64,000 nt of DNA from CAYUNW01 sp964446235 (GTDB lineage Bacteria > Patescibacteriota > Microgenomatia > 2-02-FULL-39-11). The position numbers and the translations under genes were made by a program. Positions 16,863 through 25,811 of the stretch are shown here, one piece after another (position 1 is the first letter of the stretch; each line of letters starts with the position of its first letter). Where the stretch lies: the NCBI GenBank assembly GCA_964446235.1, contig CAYUNW010000001.1, positions 119,884 to 183,883 of the forward strand, written 5' to 3'. The notes under the pieces were generated by a model. That model was not told the DNA's origin, searched no databases, and worked only from the letters and a program-made list of their open reading frames with translations.

Positions 16863-17333
16863 TTACCTCTTCGGAGATTGTTTTTTTGCACGGGCTTTCT
16901 GTGCAAAACCGGCTTTTCTTCTTTCTTTAACTCTAGAATCTCTTTTAAGCAAACCTCGACTTTTTAGTATAGGTCTATAATTTTCTTTATCAACTTTTTC
17001 CAACGCTCTTGCCGTACCATGAATAAACGCATCCAACTGTCCTTTAGGACCTCCGCCTTTTATCAATGCTACTACTCCGAATCTGCCTAATGTATTAGTT
17101 ATTCTAAACGGATCATTATATAATTTTTCAAAAACACTACCGGAAAAATATTTCGATATCTCAATATTATTTACATACATCTTACCAGGTTTCAATTCAA
17201 TATCTTTTATCTGATAATTATCATTTATTCCAACGTATAATTTTATATTTGCTGTTGCTTCTTTCCTTCTTCCGATTGCCTGATAATATTCTATTTTATC
17301 TACTTTCTTAGTTAAATTTGCTTTCTTTATCAT
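16863..17333 (-). CDS. rpsI: 30S ribosomal protein S9
   Basis: A 156-residue S9. YYQAIGRRKEATANIKLYV (residues 16-34) and GGGPKGQLDAFIHGTARAL are family motifs. The C-terminal tail ends in KKQSPKR, the basic tail that reaches the P-site tRNA. It overlaps rplM by 4 bp, the conserved rplM-rpsI pair. It is the last gene of the long minus-strand ribosomal block. An N-terminal extension of about 15 basic residues is unusual but mild. Confidence 0.97.
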   Translation of the reverse strand: MIKKANLTKKVDKIEYYQAIGRRKEATANIKLYVGINDNYQIKDIELKPGKMYVNNIEISKYFSGSVFEKLYNDPFRITNTLGRFGVVALIKGGGPKGQLDAFIHGTARALEKVDKENYRPILKSRGLLKRDSRVKERRKAGFAQKARAKKQSPKR

Positions 17334-17761
17334 AAATTATGACTTTTAAATTTATTAAAATATGGATGTTTCTCTCCAATGTAAACAAACAATCTCTTAA
17401 GCATGGATTTTCTTAACTTATTTTTTGGTAACATACCTGATACTGCTTGAATTATTATTCTTTTCGGATTTTCATTTCGTACAATATCGAAAGTTTTACG
17501 TTTCAATCCAGATGGATAACCTGAAAATCGCATGTAAATTTTATTTTTTTCCTTTTTACCTGTTAATTTAACTTTTTCACAATTTATTACTACAACAAAA
17601 TCTCCACAATCTAAATTTGGTATATAATATTTTTTTGATTTGCCAATTAAATATTTTGCAATCACTGTAGATTCTCTTCCAAGAATTTTATTTTTCAAAT
17701 CAACAAGATGCCAAGTTCTTTCAATATCTTTATTTTTGGTTGATTTGGTAAGTTTATTCAT
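17330..17761 (-). CDS. rplM: 50S ribosomal protein L13
   Basis: A 143-residue L13 with WHLVDLKNKILGRESTVIA (about 17-35) and the GMLPKNKLRKSMLKRLFVY segment (about 109-127) typical of the family. It binds 23S rRNA domain II/III early in assembly. One-base overlap with the end of rplQ and 4-bp overlap with rpsI show a tight operon. Confidence 0.97.
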   Translation of the reverse strand: MNKLTKSTKNKDIERTWHLVDLKNKILGRESTVIAKYLIGKSKKYYIPNLDCGDFVVVINCEKVKLTGKKEKNKIYMRFSGYPSGLKRKTFDIVRNENPKRIIIQAVSGMLPKNKLRKSMLKRLFVYIGEKHPYFNKFKSHNL

Positions 17762-18192
17762 TATTTATTTTTAATGTCTTTTTTAATTTTCTTATTATCT
17801 GATTTTTTTATTTTACTTGCATTATCTTTTATCTCAATATTTTCTACCCAATTAATTTTCACCATTTGTGAATTATCCCCTTGCCTATTATTTAACTTAA
17901 TTATTTTTGTATAACCTGAATGTCTATTTTTAAAAAAAGGGACAATATGTTTTGTAATTTTTAAAAATGATTCTTTGTTGTTTAGAAATGCTGTTAATTT
18001 ATTTAAACTACTATTTTTTCCGCTAATCGCATAAGACAACATTTTCTCTATTGACCTTGTAACAGCTTTTGCTTTCGGATATGTCGTAACAATTTTTCCA
18101 TTTAAAATAAAAGCATTAACTTGCTGTCTAAATAATGCTTTACGTTCTTTAATATCCCTATTTAATTTACTAGACTTTTTTTTATGTTTCAT
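17761..18192 (-). CDS. rplQ: 50S ribosomal protein L17
   Basis: A 143-residue L17. The core (residues 1-115) has the RKALFRQQVNAFILNGKI start and the KAVTRSIEKMLSYA helix. The last 28 residues form a Lys/Asp/Asn-rich tail, seen as low complexity, longer than the E. coli protein end. It lies at the polypeptide exit side. It follows rpoA by 10 bp, as in most bacteria. Confidence 0.95.
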   Translation of the reverse strand: MKHKKKSSKLNRDIKERKALFRQQVNAFILNGKIVTTYPKAKAVTRSIEKMLSYAISGKNSSLNKLTAFLNNKESFLKITKHIVPFFKNRHSGYTKIIKLNNRQGDNSQMVKINWVENIEIKDNASKIKKSDNKKIKKDIKNK

Positions 18193-18202
18193 GTAATAAA
18201 AC

Positions 18203-19120
18203 TTATACCTTTAACGCAATACCTTTATTTCTAAGTACTTCTTCAATGATATCTACAGATTTTGCACCCAGATTTTTAATCTGATAAAGTTCTTTTTTAG
18301 GTGTTCCTAATAACTGACCAACCGTATCAATATCACCATTATGAAGAGCATTAACAATTCTTGTAGGTAAATCTAATTCTTCTAAAGTCATTTTTAATAT
18401 TTCTTCCGATATTGCCGGAGTTACTGCAACAGACTCTGAAGATTTTGCTTTAGGATCATAAACTTGGACAATATATGAAACAAGTGTTTTAGCTGCTTCT
18501 TTTAATGCATCATACGGAGCAATTGATCCATCTGTCCAAATTTCCAGAATTAATTTATCTAAATTTGTCATTCTACCTACTCTTGTTGCTTCAACTTTAT
18601 AGTTCACTCTTGTTACCGGAGTAAAAACGGTATCCAAAACAATTGCTCCAAATTCTTTCTTACCTTGATATTCATCGCTTGATCTATATCCAAAACCAGA
18701 TTCAGCCGTCAAATCTAAATTTAATTTAGATTTATTTGTAGTTAATTCACCTAAATAAAGATCTTTATTTATTACTTCTGCATCTGAAGATTCCAAATCT
18801 TTCGCAAAAATTTTTGCAGGGCCTTTTTTTGATAACTTTAATACTACTGGTTTATCTGTATCAAGTTTAAATCGAATTTTTTTAATATTTAGAATAAGAT
18901 CAATAATATCTTCTTTCAAACCCACTAATGTAGAAAATGCATGGTCTACACCATCAATCTTAATCTTTGTTGCACCCGCACCTTTAATTGATGTTAATAA
19001 TACTCTACGTAAACTATTTCCGAGAGTATGACCATATCCTTGTTCTAAAGGTTCAACGATAAATTTTCCGTAGTCCTGTTTATCTGTCTCCTTTTTTATA
19101 CTAAAATTTGGCTCTAACAT
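18203..19120 (-). CDS. rpoA: RNA polymerase alpha subunit
   Basis: A 305-residue alpha subunit. The N-terminal domain has GYGHTLGNSLRRVLL (about residues 28-42), which dimerises and scaffolds beta and beta'. The C-terminal domain (about 240-305) has the ELDLPTRIVNAL and IKNLGAKSVDIIEEVL helices that contact UP elements and activators. A strong AAAGGAGGA site precedes the ATG by about seven bases. Located between rpsD and rplQ as in the classic alpha operon. Confidence 0.98.
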   Translation of the reverse strand: MLEPNFSIKKETDKQDYGKFIVEPLEQGYGHTLGNSLRRVLLTSIKGAGATKIKIDGVDHAFSTLVGLKEDIIDLILNIKKIRFKLDTDKPVVLKLSKKGPAKIFAKDLESSDAEVINKDLYLGELTTNKSKLNLDLTAESGFGYRSSDEYQGKKEFGAIVLDTVFTPVTRVNYKVEATRVGRMTNLDKLILEIWTDGSIAPYDALKEAAKTLVSYIVQVYDPKAKSSESVAVTPAISEEILKMTLEELDLPTRIVNALHNGDIDTVGQLLGTPKKELYQIKNLGAKSVDIIEEVLRNKGIALKV

Positions 19121-19142
19121 AATAAATATCCTCCTTTATTAA

Positions 19143-19766
19143 TTATTGTCTTGAATAGAACTCAATAATAAGCTGTTCGTTTATATCTTCGATAATATCT
19201 TCTCTTTTAGGATAACGTGTAATTTTAATCGCAGGACCCTTCCTTTGCAACCAGGTTGAAGGATTACTTTTTTTGTCCTCCAACAATTTTTTTACAACAG
19301 GGTTTTTCATTATTTTATCTTTAAATCCAATCACCATTCCAGTTTTTACTAAATAAGATGGGATATCAACTTTTTTTGTATCAATTATGACATGACCGTG
19401 AGTAATAATTTGTCTAGCAAAATTTCTGGTAGGTACCAAATTACTTCTATACAAAACATTATCCAATCTTCTTTCTAGTAATATCATTAAAGCAACGCCT
19501 GTATTTCTGGGTTCTAAACTAGCAATCTTGAAATACTTACGAAATTGTCTTTCATTTAGACCGTACATTCTTCTGACTTTCTGTTTTTCCCTCAATTGCA
19601 CTCCGTAATCTGAAGTTTTTCTTCTACCCTTTTGACCGTGTTGTCCGGGTAATATTTTAATTCTTCTAAGTAATGAAGCATGTGCGGAACTACCTACCGT
19701 TTTTAAACCTAAATCCATTCCTTCTCTTCTTGCTAATTTATTTTTCGATCCTCTGTATCTACTCAT
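19143..19766 (-). CDS. rpsD: 30S ribosomal protein S4
   Basis: A 207-residue S4. The start at 19766 gives MSRYRGSKNKLARREGMDL and has GAGGAGAG about seven bases upstream; a longer frame to 19829 would run back into rpsK. The S4 RNA-binding domain is at about residues 95-160 (RLDNVLYRSNLVPT). S4 is a primary 16S binder and, in other bacteria, represses the alpha operon. No zinc-binding N-terminal cysteines are present (Cys-free form). Confidence 0.97.
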   Translation of the reverse strand: MSRYRGSKNKLARREGMDLGLKTVGSSAHASLLRRIKILPGQHGQKGRRKTSDYGVQLREKQKVRRMYGLNERQFRKYFKIASLEPRNTGVALMILLERRLDNVLYRSNLVPTRNFARQIITHGHVIIDTKKVDIPSYLVKTGMVIGFKDKIMKNPVVKKLLEDKKSNPSTWLQRKGPAIKITRYPKREDIIEDINEQLIIEFYSRQ

Positions 19767-19767
19767 T

Positions 19768-20142
19768 TTATACTCTCCTCTTTTTCTTAGGACGTACACC
19801 ATTATGAGGGATTGGCGTAACATCAGCAATCATAGTAATTAATAAACCAGCACTTTTTAATGCTCTTAAAGCCGCATCTCTACCTGTTCCAGGTCCTTTA
19901 ATATAAACTTCAACACTTTTCATTTTATAATCATTAATCACTCTTTTCGTAACCTGATCAACGGCACTGGTAGCTGCAAATGGAGTTGATTTTCTAGTTC
20001 CTTTAAAGCCTACAGCACCCGATGATGACCAACCTAATGTTGATCCTTTTTCATCGGTAATAGTAACAATTGTGTTATTAAACGTAGATGTAATAAATAC
20101 TTTACCTTTTTCTACTGTTTTTGTAATTTTCTTGGTTTTCAT
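19768..20142 (-). CDS. rpsK: 30S ribosomal protein S11
   Basis: A 124-residue S11 with ITSTFNNTIVTITDEKG (about 17-33), GSTLGWSSSGAVGFKGTRK and the C-terminal VTPIPHNGVRPKKKRRV tail. The C-terminal PHNGxRPKKxR is the 16S platform contact. Standard length. Ends one base before the rpsD start codon. Confidence 0.98.
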   Translation of the reverse strand: MKTKKITKTVEKGKVFITSTFNNTIVTITDEKGSTLGWSSSGAVGFKGTRKSTPFAATSAVDQVTKRVINDYKMKSVEVYIKGPGTGRDAALRALKSAGLLITMIADVTPIPHNGVRPKKKRRV

Positions 20143-20146
20143 AATA

Positions 20147-20554
20147 TTAATTTGTTTTTTGGGTTTGTTCCATCTTTGCCCGAACTTCTTTTTTCATTGC
20201 TCCAACGGTTTGACGTCTACCTCTTCTTGTTCTGGCGTTTGATCTGGTTCTTTGACCTCTTGAAGGTAAACCTCTAGCATGTCGAATGCCTCTATAACAT
20301 CCGATTTCTTTCAATCTTTTAATATTTTCTCCAATTTCTGTTTTTAAATCGCCTTCAACTTTGAAGTTTTTATCAATTTCTTTCTGGATTTTGTTTATAT
20401 CTTCCTCTGTTAATTCCTTAACTTTCATAGATTTGTTGATTTTCACTTCACGTAATAATACTTTTACATTACTTCTTCCTATACCAAATATTTTTGTTAG
20501 AGCTATATCAACTTTCTTATTTTCTGGTAAATCTATACCTGAAATTCTTGCCAT
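20147..20554 (-). CDS. rpsM: 30S ribosomal protein S13
   Basis: A 135-residue S13 with ARISGIDLPENKKVDIALT at the start and RHARGLPSRGQRTRSNART (about 92-110), the helix-turn-helix and tail that touch the P-site tRNA and L5. It is about 12 residues longer than E. coli S13 because of a Lys/Glu/Gln-rich end. First gene after rpmJ in the alpha segment. Confidence 0.97.
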   Translation of the reverse strand: MARISGIDLPENKKVDIALTKIFGIGRSNVKVLLREVKINKSMKVKELTEEDINKIQKEIDKNFKVEGDLKTEIGENIKRLKEIGCYRGIRHARGLPSRGQRTRSNARTRRGRRQTVGAMKKEVRAKMEQTQKTN

Positions 20555-20559
20555 AATAT

Positions 20560-20673
20560 TTATCCTTGTCTTTGTTTATGTTTCGGATTCTCACAAATTA
20601 TAAATACTTTACCTCTACGGACAACTACCTTACATTTATTACATCTTTTTTTTACTGATGAATGAATTTTCAT
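20560..20673 (-). CDS. rpmJ: 50S ribosomal protein L36
   Basis: A 37-residue protein found by reading between rpsM and infA. It begins MKIHSSVKKRCNKCK and ends KHKQRQG. Zinc ligands C11, C14, C27 and H32 mark it as the zinc-binding (C+) form of L36. Stop codon TAA at 20560-20562. Sits one base after the infA stop codon. Confidence 0.96.
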   Translation of the reverse strand: MKIHSSVKKRCNKCKVVVRRGKVFIICENPKHKQRQG

Positions 20674-20674
20674 G

Positions 20675-20893
20675 TTAACTCAATCTATATGTTATTCTGC
20701 CACGATTTAAATCATAAGGTGTTACTTCTATCCTTACTTTATCCCCTGGCATAATTTTTATATAATTAATTCTCATTTTCCCTGATAAATGACATAAAAT
20801 TATTTTCTTACCTTCAACCTCTACCCTAAACATGGTGTTTGGTAATACTTCAGTCACTCTACCAACCAATTCAATATTATTTTTTTGGATCAT
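20675..20893 (-). CDS. infA: translation initiation factor IF-1
   Basis: A 72-residue single OB-fold protein with the family hallmarks NxxFRVEVEG and ITYRLS at the end (GRITYR). I place the start at the ATG at 20893, which overlaps the map stop by 4 bp; a longer frame to 20938 adds only residues read from inside map. IF-1 binds the A site during initiation and supports IF-2 and IF-3. Gene order map-infA-rpmJ-rpsM is conserved. Confidence 0.96.
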   Translation of the reverse strand: MIQKNNIELVGRVTEVLPNTMFRVEVEGKKIILCHLSGKMRINYIKIMPGDKVRIEVTPYDLNRGRITYRLS

Positions 20894-21675
20894 ATTGCTT
20901 TTTCCAATCCCGGAACTAACGGGGTCAAAACAAGACAACCGTGGGAAGTTACTTCCACGGTCGCTTCAAAAAGCCCAGATATTTTACCATCTTTGGATGC
21001 TATTGTCCATCCATCGTCTTTATAAATTATATCAGGCGTTGCCATATTATAGATCACTTCTATTGCTAAAGTCATACCTTTTTTTAATAATGGTGTTTTA
21101 TCCCTAGCATTATTTACAAAACCTGGTATTTCTGGTTCTTCATGTAACTGTCTACCAATACCATGACCAACTAATGATTTAACTATGTGATAACCTGAAT
21201 TTGATATACAATTTTCTATTGCTTGGGATATATCATAAACATAATTTCCTTCTTTTACTTTTTTTAAAGCTAAATATAACGCTTGTTCACCAATTTCTAA
21301 AAAATGTTTAGTTTCTTTATTATCTTTCTTTTCATCCCCAATCTTGATCGTCCAAGAAGAATCGGTATGAAAACCTTCGAAATATACACCACAATCAATT
21401 CCTATAATATCGCCATTTTTTAAAATATATTCATTTGGTATGCCATGAACTACTATATCGTTCACACAAGCACAAATTGTCCATTTATAATCTTTAACCA
21501 TTTTGAAAGAGGGTTTACCTCCCTGTTTTATAATTTCTTTTTCTGCAATTCTATCAAGCGCTTTTAAACTCACGCCTTCAACAGCTTCAATCATTAAGCG
21601 TTTCATTACATCAGTCAAAATCCTACCGCCTTTCCGCATCTTTTTAAGTTCTGAATCAGATTTTATTGAAATCAT
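20890..21675 (-). CDS. map: type I methionine aminopeptidase
   Basis: A 261-residue MetAP. The metal ligands lie in GIDCGVYFEGFHTDSSWT (two Asp), GHGIGRQLHEEPEIP (His and Glu) and the C-terminal FEATVEVTSHG (Glu). It removes the initiator Met from nascent proteins. I choose ATG at 21675 (MISIKSDSEL), because the upstream option at 21699 is a TTG without Shine-Dalgarno; neither start has a good ribosome site. Lies between adk and infA as in many bacteria. Confidence 0.95.
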   Translation of the reverse strand: MISIKSDSELKKMRKGGRILTDVMKRLMIEAVEGVSLKALDRIAEKEIIKQGGKPSFKMVKDYKWTICACVNDIVVHGIPNEYILKNGDIIGIDCGVYFEGFHTDSSWTIKIGDEKKDNKETKHFLEIGEQALYLALKKVKEGNYVYDISQAIENCISNSGYHIVKSLVGHGIGRQLHEEPEIPGFVNNARDKTPLLKKGMTLAIEVIYNMATPDIIYKDDGWTIASKDGKISGLFEATVEVTSHGCLVLTPLVPGLEKAI

Positions 21676-21700
21676 ATATTTTATTGATTTAATATCCAAA

Positions 21701-22288
21701 TTAAGTGGAAATCGAATTAATTTCTTTTAATATATCCATAAATACTTTTTCTTTCTTCTGATTACCGTCAATTTCGATTAAATTCGAATTTTTTTTATAC
21801 TGTAATAAAAGTTTTTTTTCTTCCTTACGATATTCTTTTAATCTTTTTTTAATTCTTATCGGCGTATCATGCGAAATGTTACTTCCTTCAAATATTTTTC
21901 TCTTTCGAATAATTAATCTTTGAAAAGAAATTTCATCATTGATATTGATAAAAATTACACCATCAATGTTGTAACCGAGTTTTTTAACGTTTTCAAAAAG
22001 AAATATTGCTTGCTTTTCATTTCTCGGAAAACCATCCAAGATAAAACCTTTTTTAGCTTTTGCGGAGGAAAGATACTCTTTCCATAATAAGAACATTATT
22101 TGATTGTCTACGTATTTTCCTTCTGTTAAAGCATTTCTACAAATCTCTCCGACTTTACTATTATTTTCCTTAGCTTTTTGTCTTACTAGATTTCCGGAAT
22201 TATAAATTGGTAAACCCAAATGTTTTGATAATTGTTCAGCTTGAGTACCTTTTCCTGAACCTTCTGGTCCATAAATTATTAAATGCAT
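21701..22288 (-). CDS. adk: adenylate kinase
   Basis: A 195-residue adenylate kinase. P-loop GPEGSGKGT is at residues 7-15 (Gly-rich GxxGxGKGT). The AMP-binding segment YNSGNLVRQKA (about 29-39) and FILDGFPRNEKQA (about 77-89) are also in place. It equilibrates ATP, ADP and AMP. The LID is the short form without zinc cysteines. Located in the usual secY-adk-map-infA order. Confidence 0.93.
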   Translation of the reverse strand: MHLIIYGPEGSGKGTQAEQLSKHLGLPIYNSGNLVRQKAKENNSKVGEICRNALTEGKYVDNQIMFLLWKEYLSSAKAKKGFILDGFPRNEKQAIFLFENVKKLGYNIDGVIFININDEISFQRLIIRKRKIFEGSNISHDTPIRIKKRLKEYRKEEKKLLLQYKKNSNLIEIDGNQKKEKVFMDILKEINSIST

Positions 22289-22297
22289 ATAAATTTA

Positions 22298-23581
22298 TTA
22301 AAGAAAACTATCATAATTTCGCATTATTAGTTGTGCTTCTATTTTTTTAACCGTTTCCAAAACAACTGATACAACGATCAATATACTAGTTCCTCCAATT
22401 GTTAAAGCCGAAATTCCTGTAAATGATTTGATTATCGATGGGATAATGGCAATTATTCCCAAAAAAATCGCACCAGCGAAAGTTATCCTGGTTAAAATGA
22501 AATTTAAATATTTTGCTGTAGGGGTCCCGGGTCTTATACCAGGAATAAAACCGCCATGTTTTTGAATTTCAGAGGAAATCTTCTGAGGATTGAAAGTAAT
22601 TGCGGTATAAAAGTATGTAAATCCAATAACTAATAGAAAATAAATTACGTTATAGGAAAAACTGTCTGTGTTAAATGTAGTTACAAAAGTCTTGGCAATA
22701 TTTGAAATGATAGGATTAGGAATTTGTTCCACGAATCTTCCGAATAGCTGGGGTAATAAAACTATAGAAACAGCAAATATAATCGGAATAACACCAGCTT
22801 GATTAAGTCTTAACGGTAAAAAACTTGAAGATCCACCCATGATTCGATTACCTCTAATCCTTCTGGCATATGATATGGGAATTTGTCTAACTGCTTCATT
22901 TATCATAACAATACCGGCTATTACAATTAGCGCTATAACAATGAATACTAAAACATTTAACATCTGATCTTGACTGAATATACTCAATGTCTGACCAAAC
23001 ATCACCGGAAATCTTCCAACAATACCTGCAAAAATCAAAACGGAAATTCCATTACCTAAACCAAATTCGGAAATCAATTCTCCCAACCACATCAAAATCA
23101 TCGTTCCGGCAGTCATCGTTACAATCATTGATAATAACGTCAAAGGATTTAAAGTTTCCATTATTCCTTGACTTCTTAAAAGAGCATACATACCTATTGA
23201 CTGGACAATTGCTAGCGGAACAGTTAAAAATCTGGTATATTGATTGATTTTTTCTCTACCGTATTCTCCTTCTTTCTGTAATTCTTCAAGTTTAGGGAAT
23301 ACTATCGTTAAAAGTTGTAAAATAATCGAGGCATTTATATAAGGGTTTAAACCTATTGCCATTACTGAAAAATTTACCAAAGTACCTCCGGAAAAAATAT
23401 CCAGTAAACCTAAAAATTCACTTTGGCTGAATAAATTCTTCATTTTCGCTAAATCAACTCCTGGAATAGGGGTATGTGCAAATAATCTAAAAACAAAAAA
23501 AACGAAACCCGTAAAATATATTTTTTTTCTAATATCCGGAGTCTTAAATGCACTTTTTATCAATTGAATTAATTTGTCCAT
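22298..23581 (-). CDS. secY: protein translocase subunit SecY
   Basis: A 427-residue channel-forming membrane protein with ten predicted helices. GLNPYINASIILQLL (about 77-91) and SYARRIRGNRIMGGSSSFLPLRLNQAGVIPIIFA-type stretches (about 237-270), and KHGGFIPGIRPGTPTAKYL (about 339-357), are the cytosolic-loop motifs that contact SecA and ribosome. Overlaps the rplO stop by one base. SecE and SecG are not in this window. Confidence 0.97.
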   Translation of the reverse strand: MDKLIQLIKSAFKTPDIRKKIYFTGFVFFVFRLFAHTPIPGVDLAKMKNLFSQSEFLGLLDIFSGGTLVNFSVMAIGLNPYINASIILQLLTIVFPKLEELQKEGEYGREKINQYTRFLTVPLAIVQSIGMYALLRSQGIMETLNPLTLLSMIVTMTAGTMILMWLGELISEFGLGNGISVLIFAGIVGRFPVMFGQTLSIFSQDQMLNVLVFIVIALIVIAGIVMINEAVRQIPISYARRIRGNRIMGGSSSFLPLRLNQAGVIPIIFAVSIVLLPQLFGRFVEQIPNPIISNIAKTFVTTFNTDSFSYNVIYFLLVIGFTYFYTAITFNPQKISSEIQKHGGFIPGIRPGTPTAKYLNFILTRITFAGAIFLGIIAIIPSIIKSFTGISALTIGGTSILIVVSVVLETVKKIEAQLIMRNYDSFL

Positions 23582-24060
23582 TATTTTACTGTTTTATCAC
23601 CTTTAATTGATTTAATAGGAACAATAATCCCTCCGGCTTTTTGGATTTTTCTGGCAGCACTCTTTGAACACGGTAATGCAATTTGTAGTGGAATTTTTAA
23701 TTCCCCTTCACTTAAAATCTTGATATGAATTTTTTCACCCATCAAATCTGAATTAATTATGCCTTTTTTTATAAGAGTTTCAATATTAACAACATCATTT
23801 TTTTGGAAAATGTTTAATTGATTTATATTGATAATAAAAGGCTTAATCTTAATTGATTTATTTCGATATTTACCTCTATATAAAGGCAATCTTCGTATAT
23901 AAGAACTGTTCCTGATGGAATTTCTGGCTTTTATCACACCTCTAGAACTTTGACCTTTTGTACCTCTACCAGAAGTTTTACCTTTTCCACTCCCCAAACC
24001 CTGTCCCAATCTCTTATTTCTTTTTTTGATGATTCTGGGTAAAGTATTGATTTTAATCAT
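23581..24060 (-). CDS. rplO: 50S ribosomal protein L15
   Basis: A 159-residue L15. The basic Gly-rich N terminus (KRNKRLGQGLGSGKGKTSGRG, residues 12-32) lies in the 23S core, and the C-terminal domain contains SAARKIQKAGGIIV (about 131-144). It directly follows rpsE with a 4-bp overlap: rpmD (L30), which usually sits between them, is missing. Confidence 0.95.
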   Translation of the reverse strand: MIKINTLPRIIKKRNKRLGQGLGSGKGKTSGRGTKGQSSRGVIKARNSIRNSSYIRRLPLYRGKYRNKSIKIKPFIININQLNIFQKNDVVNIETLIKKGIINSDLMGEKIHIKILSEGELKIPLQIALPCSKSAARKIQKAGGIIVPIKSIKGDKTVK

Positions 24061-24491
24061 ATTCTTCTTAATTTTTTTAATGCTTCAAATGTAGCATATA
24101 CATTAGATGCTTTATTATCGGTACCTAATATCTTTGAAACAATATCTCTAACTCCTGCAGCTTCCACTACGGCCCTGACAGCTCCTCCAGCACGAATACC
24201 TGTACCTGATGGAGCCGGTTTCAATAATATTTTTGCTGCTCCTTTTTTGATTCGTATCTCATGGGTAATTGTTGTCTTTTTCATCGGAACATTTATTAAA
24301 TGTTTCTTAGCATAAGTCACGCCTTTCCTTACTGCTCCTGTCACGTCTGCTGCTTTACCTAAACCTACACCAACTTGACCTTTTTTATTTCCTACAACAA
24401 CCAAGACAGAAAATCCGATTTTGTTACCACCGGATGTTTTTTTAGACACTCGATTTACTTGAATAATTTTTTCGATAAATTCTTGTTCCAT
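24057..24491 (-). CDS. rpsE: 30S ribosomal protein S5
   Basis: A 144-residue S5. The start at 24491 (MEQEFIEKIIQVNRV) has GGAGG eleven bases upstream; the longer frame to 24572 would overlap rplR. The dsRNA-binding N half (SKKTSGGNKIGFSVLVVVG, 17-35) and the C domain GTGIRAGGAVRAVVEAAG (about 95-112) are complete. It takes part in mRNA entry and decoding accuracy. Its length is shorter than E. coli (167) because both ends are trimmed. Confidence 0.96.
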   Translation of the reverse strand: MEQEFIEKIIQVNRVSKKTSGGNKIGFSVLVVVGNKKGQVGVGLGKAADVTGAVRKGVTYAKKHLINVPMKKTTITHEIRIKKGAAKILLKPAPSGTGIRAGGAVRAVVEAAGVRDIVSKILGTDNKASNVYATFEALKKLRRI

Positions 24492-24492
24492 A

Positions 24493-24852
24493 TTAAAATT
24501 CCAATCCTCCTTCTCTGGCTCCATCTGCAAAAGCTTTGATTCTTCCGTGATATAAATAACCACTTCTATCAAATATAACTTTTTTTATTTTTTTCTTTAT
24601 TGCTTTTTCAGCAATTTCCTTACCGACTTGAAATGAAATTGATGATTTGTTCATCTTATTTGTTTTATCAATCTTAATATTTTTCGAATTTATTGAAACT
24701 ATAGTTTTACCTTTATCATCATTTATAACTTGAGCAGAAATATATTTATTTGATCTATACACTGTAAGCCTAGGTCTAGCTTCAGTTCCGTGAATTCTTG
24801 CTTTAATTTTAATTTTCCTTTTAAATCTTCTTTTAAGTATTATATTTTTCAT
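24493..24852 (-). CDS. rplR: 50S ribosomal protein L18
   Basis: A 119-residue L18 with RPRLTVYRSNKYISAQVIND (about 26-45) and the C-terminal FDRSGYLYHGRIKAFADGAREGGL motif (about 94-117). It binds 5S rRNA with L5. I choose ATG at 24852; a GTG at 24873 is the alternative but would start inside rplF with AGGAGG touching it. Confidence 0.96.
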   Translation of the reverse strand: MKNIILKRRFKRKIKIKARIHGTEARPRLTVYRSNKYISAQVINDDKGKTIVSINSKNIKIDKTNKMNKSSISFQVGKEIAEKAIKKKIKKVIFDRSGYLYHGRIKAFADGAREGGLEF

Positions 24853-24856
24853 ATTT

Positions 24857-25408
24857 TTATTTACCTGCAGCACCTCCTACTGCTTTTGCTGCTTTACCAA
24901 GTTTTTTTCGTATATGTTCATTAGAATATCTTATACCTTTGCCTTTATATGGCTCGGGGGGTTTTACTCGCCTTATGGACGCTGCGACTTCTCCTACTAA
25001 ATATTTATCAATACCAATAACTGTAATTTTATTATCATTAACTTCAAATGATATCCCATCGGGAGCGTGAATCTTGACAGGATTGATATATCCAACACTA
25101 ACCATCAGGTCATTACCACTTATATTTGCTCTGTAGCCTACACCAATAAGTTCTAAAGTCTTTTTCCATCCTTCCATTACTCCTTTTTGAGCATTTAAAA
25201 TCAAACTTCTATATAAACCTAATAAATTACTACTCCTTTTTGATTTATCTTCCAAAATAATTTCATTATTTTTGTTTATTACTGATAACTCGTCAGGTAT
25301 CCTGATATTCAAATTACCTTTGACGCCCTTTAAAGTAATTTCATTTCCTAGAATATTAATTTGGACGTTTTTTTCTATACTAATTGGTTTTTTACCTAAT
25401 CTTGACAT
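24857..25408 (-). CDS. rplF: 50S ribosomal protein L6
   Basis: A 183-residue L6 with two related alpha/beta domains. SRLGKKPISIEKNVQ at the start, LELIGVGYRANISGNDLM (about 86-103) and the C-terminal PPEPYKGKGIRYSNEHIRKKLGK motif (about 151-173) are typical. It sits near the sarcin-ricin loop and factor site. Normal length. Confidence 0.97.
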   Translation of the reverse strand: MSRLGKKPISIEKNVQINILGNEITLKGVKGNLNIRIPDELSVINKNNEIILEDKSKRSSNLLGLYRSLILNAQKGVMEGWKKTLELIGVGYRANISGNDLMVSVGYINPVKIHAPDGISFEVNDNKITVIGIDKYLVGEVAASIRRVKPPEPYKGKGIRYSNEHIRKKLGKAAKAVGGAAGK

Positions 25409-25414
25409 ATGATA

Positions 25415-25807
25415 TCACCATATTTCACAAATTATTTCTCCACCAATATTATTTTTCTTAGCAAATTCTCCAGTCAATAACCCTTTTGATGTTGAAACAA
25501 TTACAATACCTAAACCACCAAGAACTTTCTTGATGTTTTTTGCGTTTGTATATATTTTTCTTCCTGGTTTACTAATTCTTTTTATTTCAGTCAATTTTGC
25601 TTTGTTATTTTCATATAATAAATCAATAATTATTTGTTTTTTGGTGTCATCTAATTCTTTTACTGTATATTTTTTAATAAAACCGTTTTTCTGGAGAATA
25701 TCAGCCAACGCCTCTTTTATTTTTGAATGAGGGGCTTTCAAATCTGATTTTCCTGCCATATAAGCATTTTTTATTCTGATTAAAAAATCTGAGATAGGAT
25801 CTGTCAT
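25415..25807 (-). CDS. rpsH: 30S ribosomal protein S8
   Basis: A 130-residue S8 with DPISDFLIRIKNAYMAGK (3-20), RISKPGRKIY and the C-terminal GLGIVIVSTSKGLLTG region (about 97-112). It is a primary 16S binder and in E. coli the spc operon repressor. Normal length. Gene order rplE-rpsN-rpsH-rplF is conserved. Confidence 0.97.
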   Translation of the reverse strand: MTDPISDFLIRIKNAYMAGKSDLKAPHSKIKEALADILQKNGFIKKYTVKELDDTKKQIIIDLLYENNKAKLTEIKRISKPGRKIYTNAKNIKKVLGGLGIVIVSTSKGLLTGEFAKKNNIGGEIICEIW

Positions 25808-25811
25808 ATAA

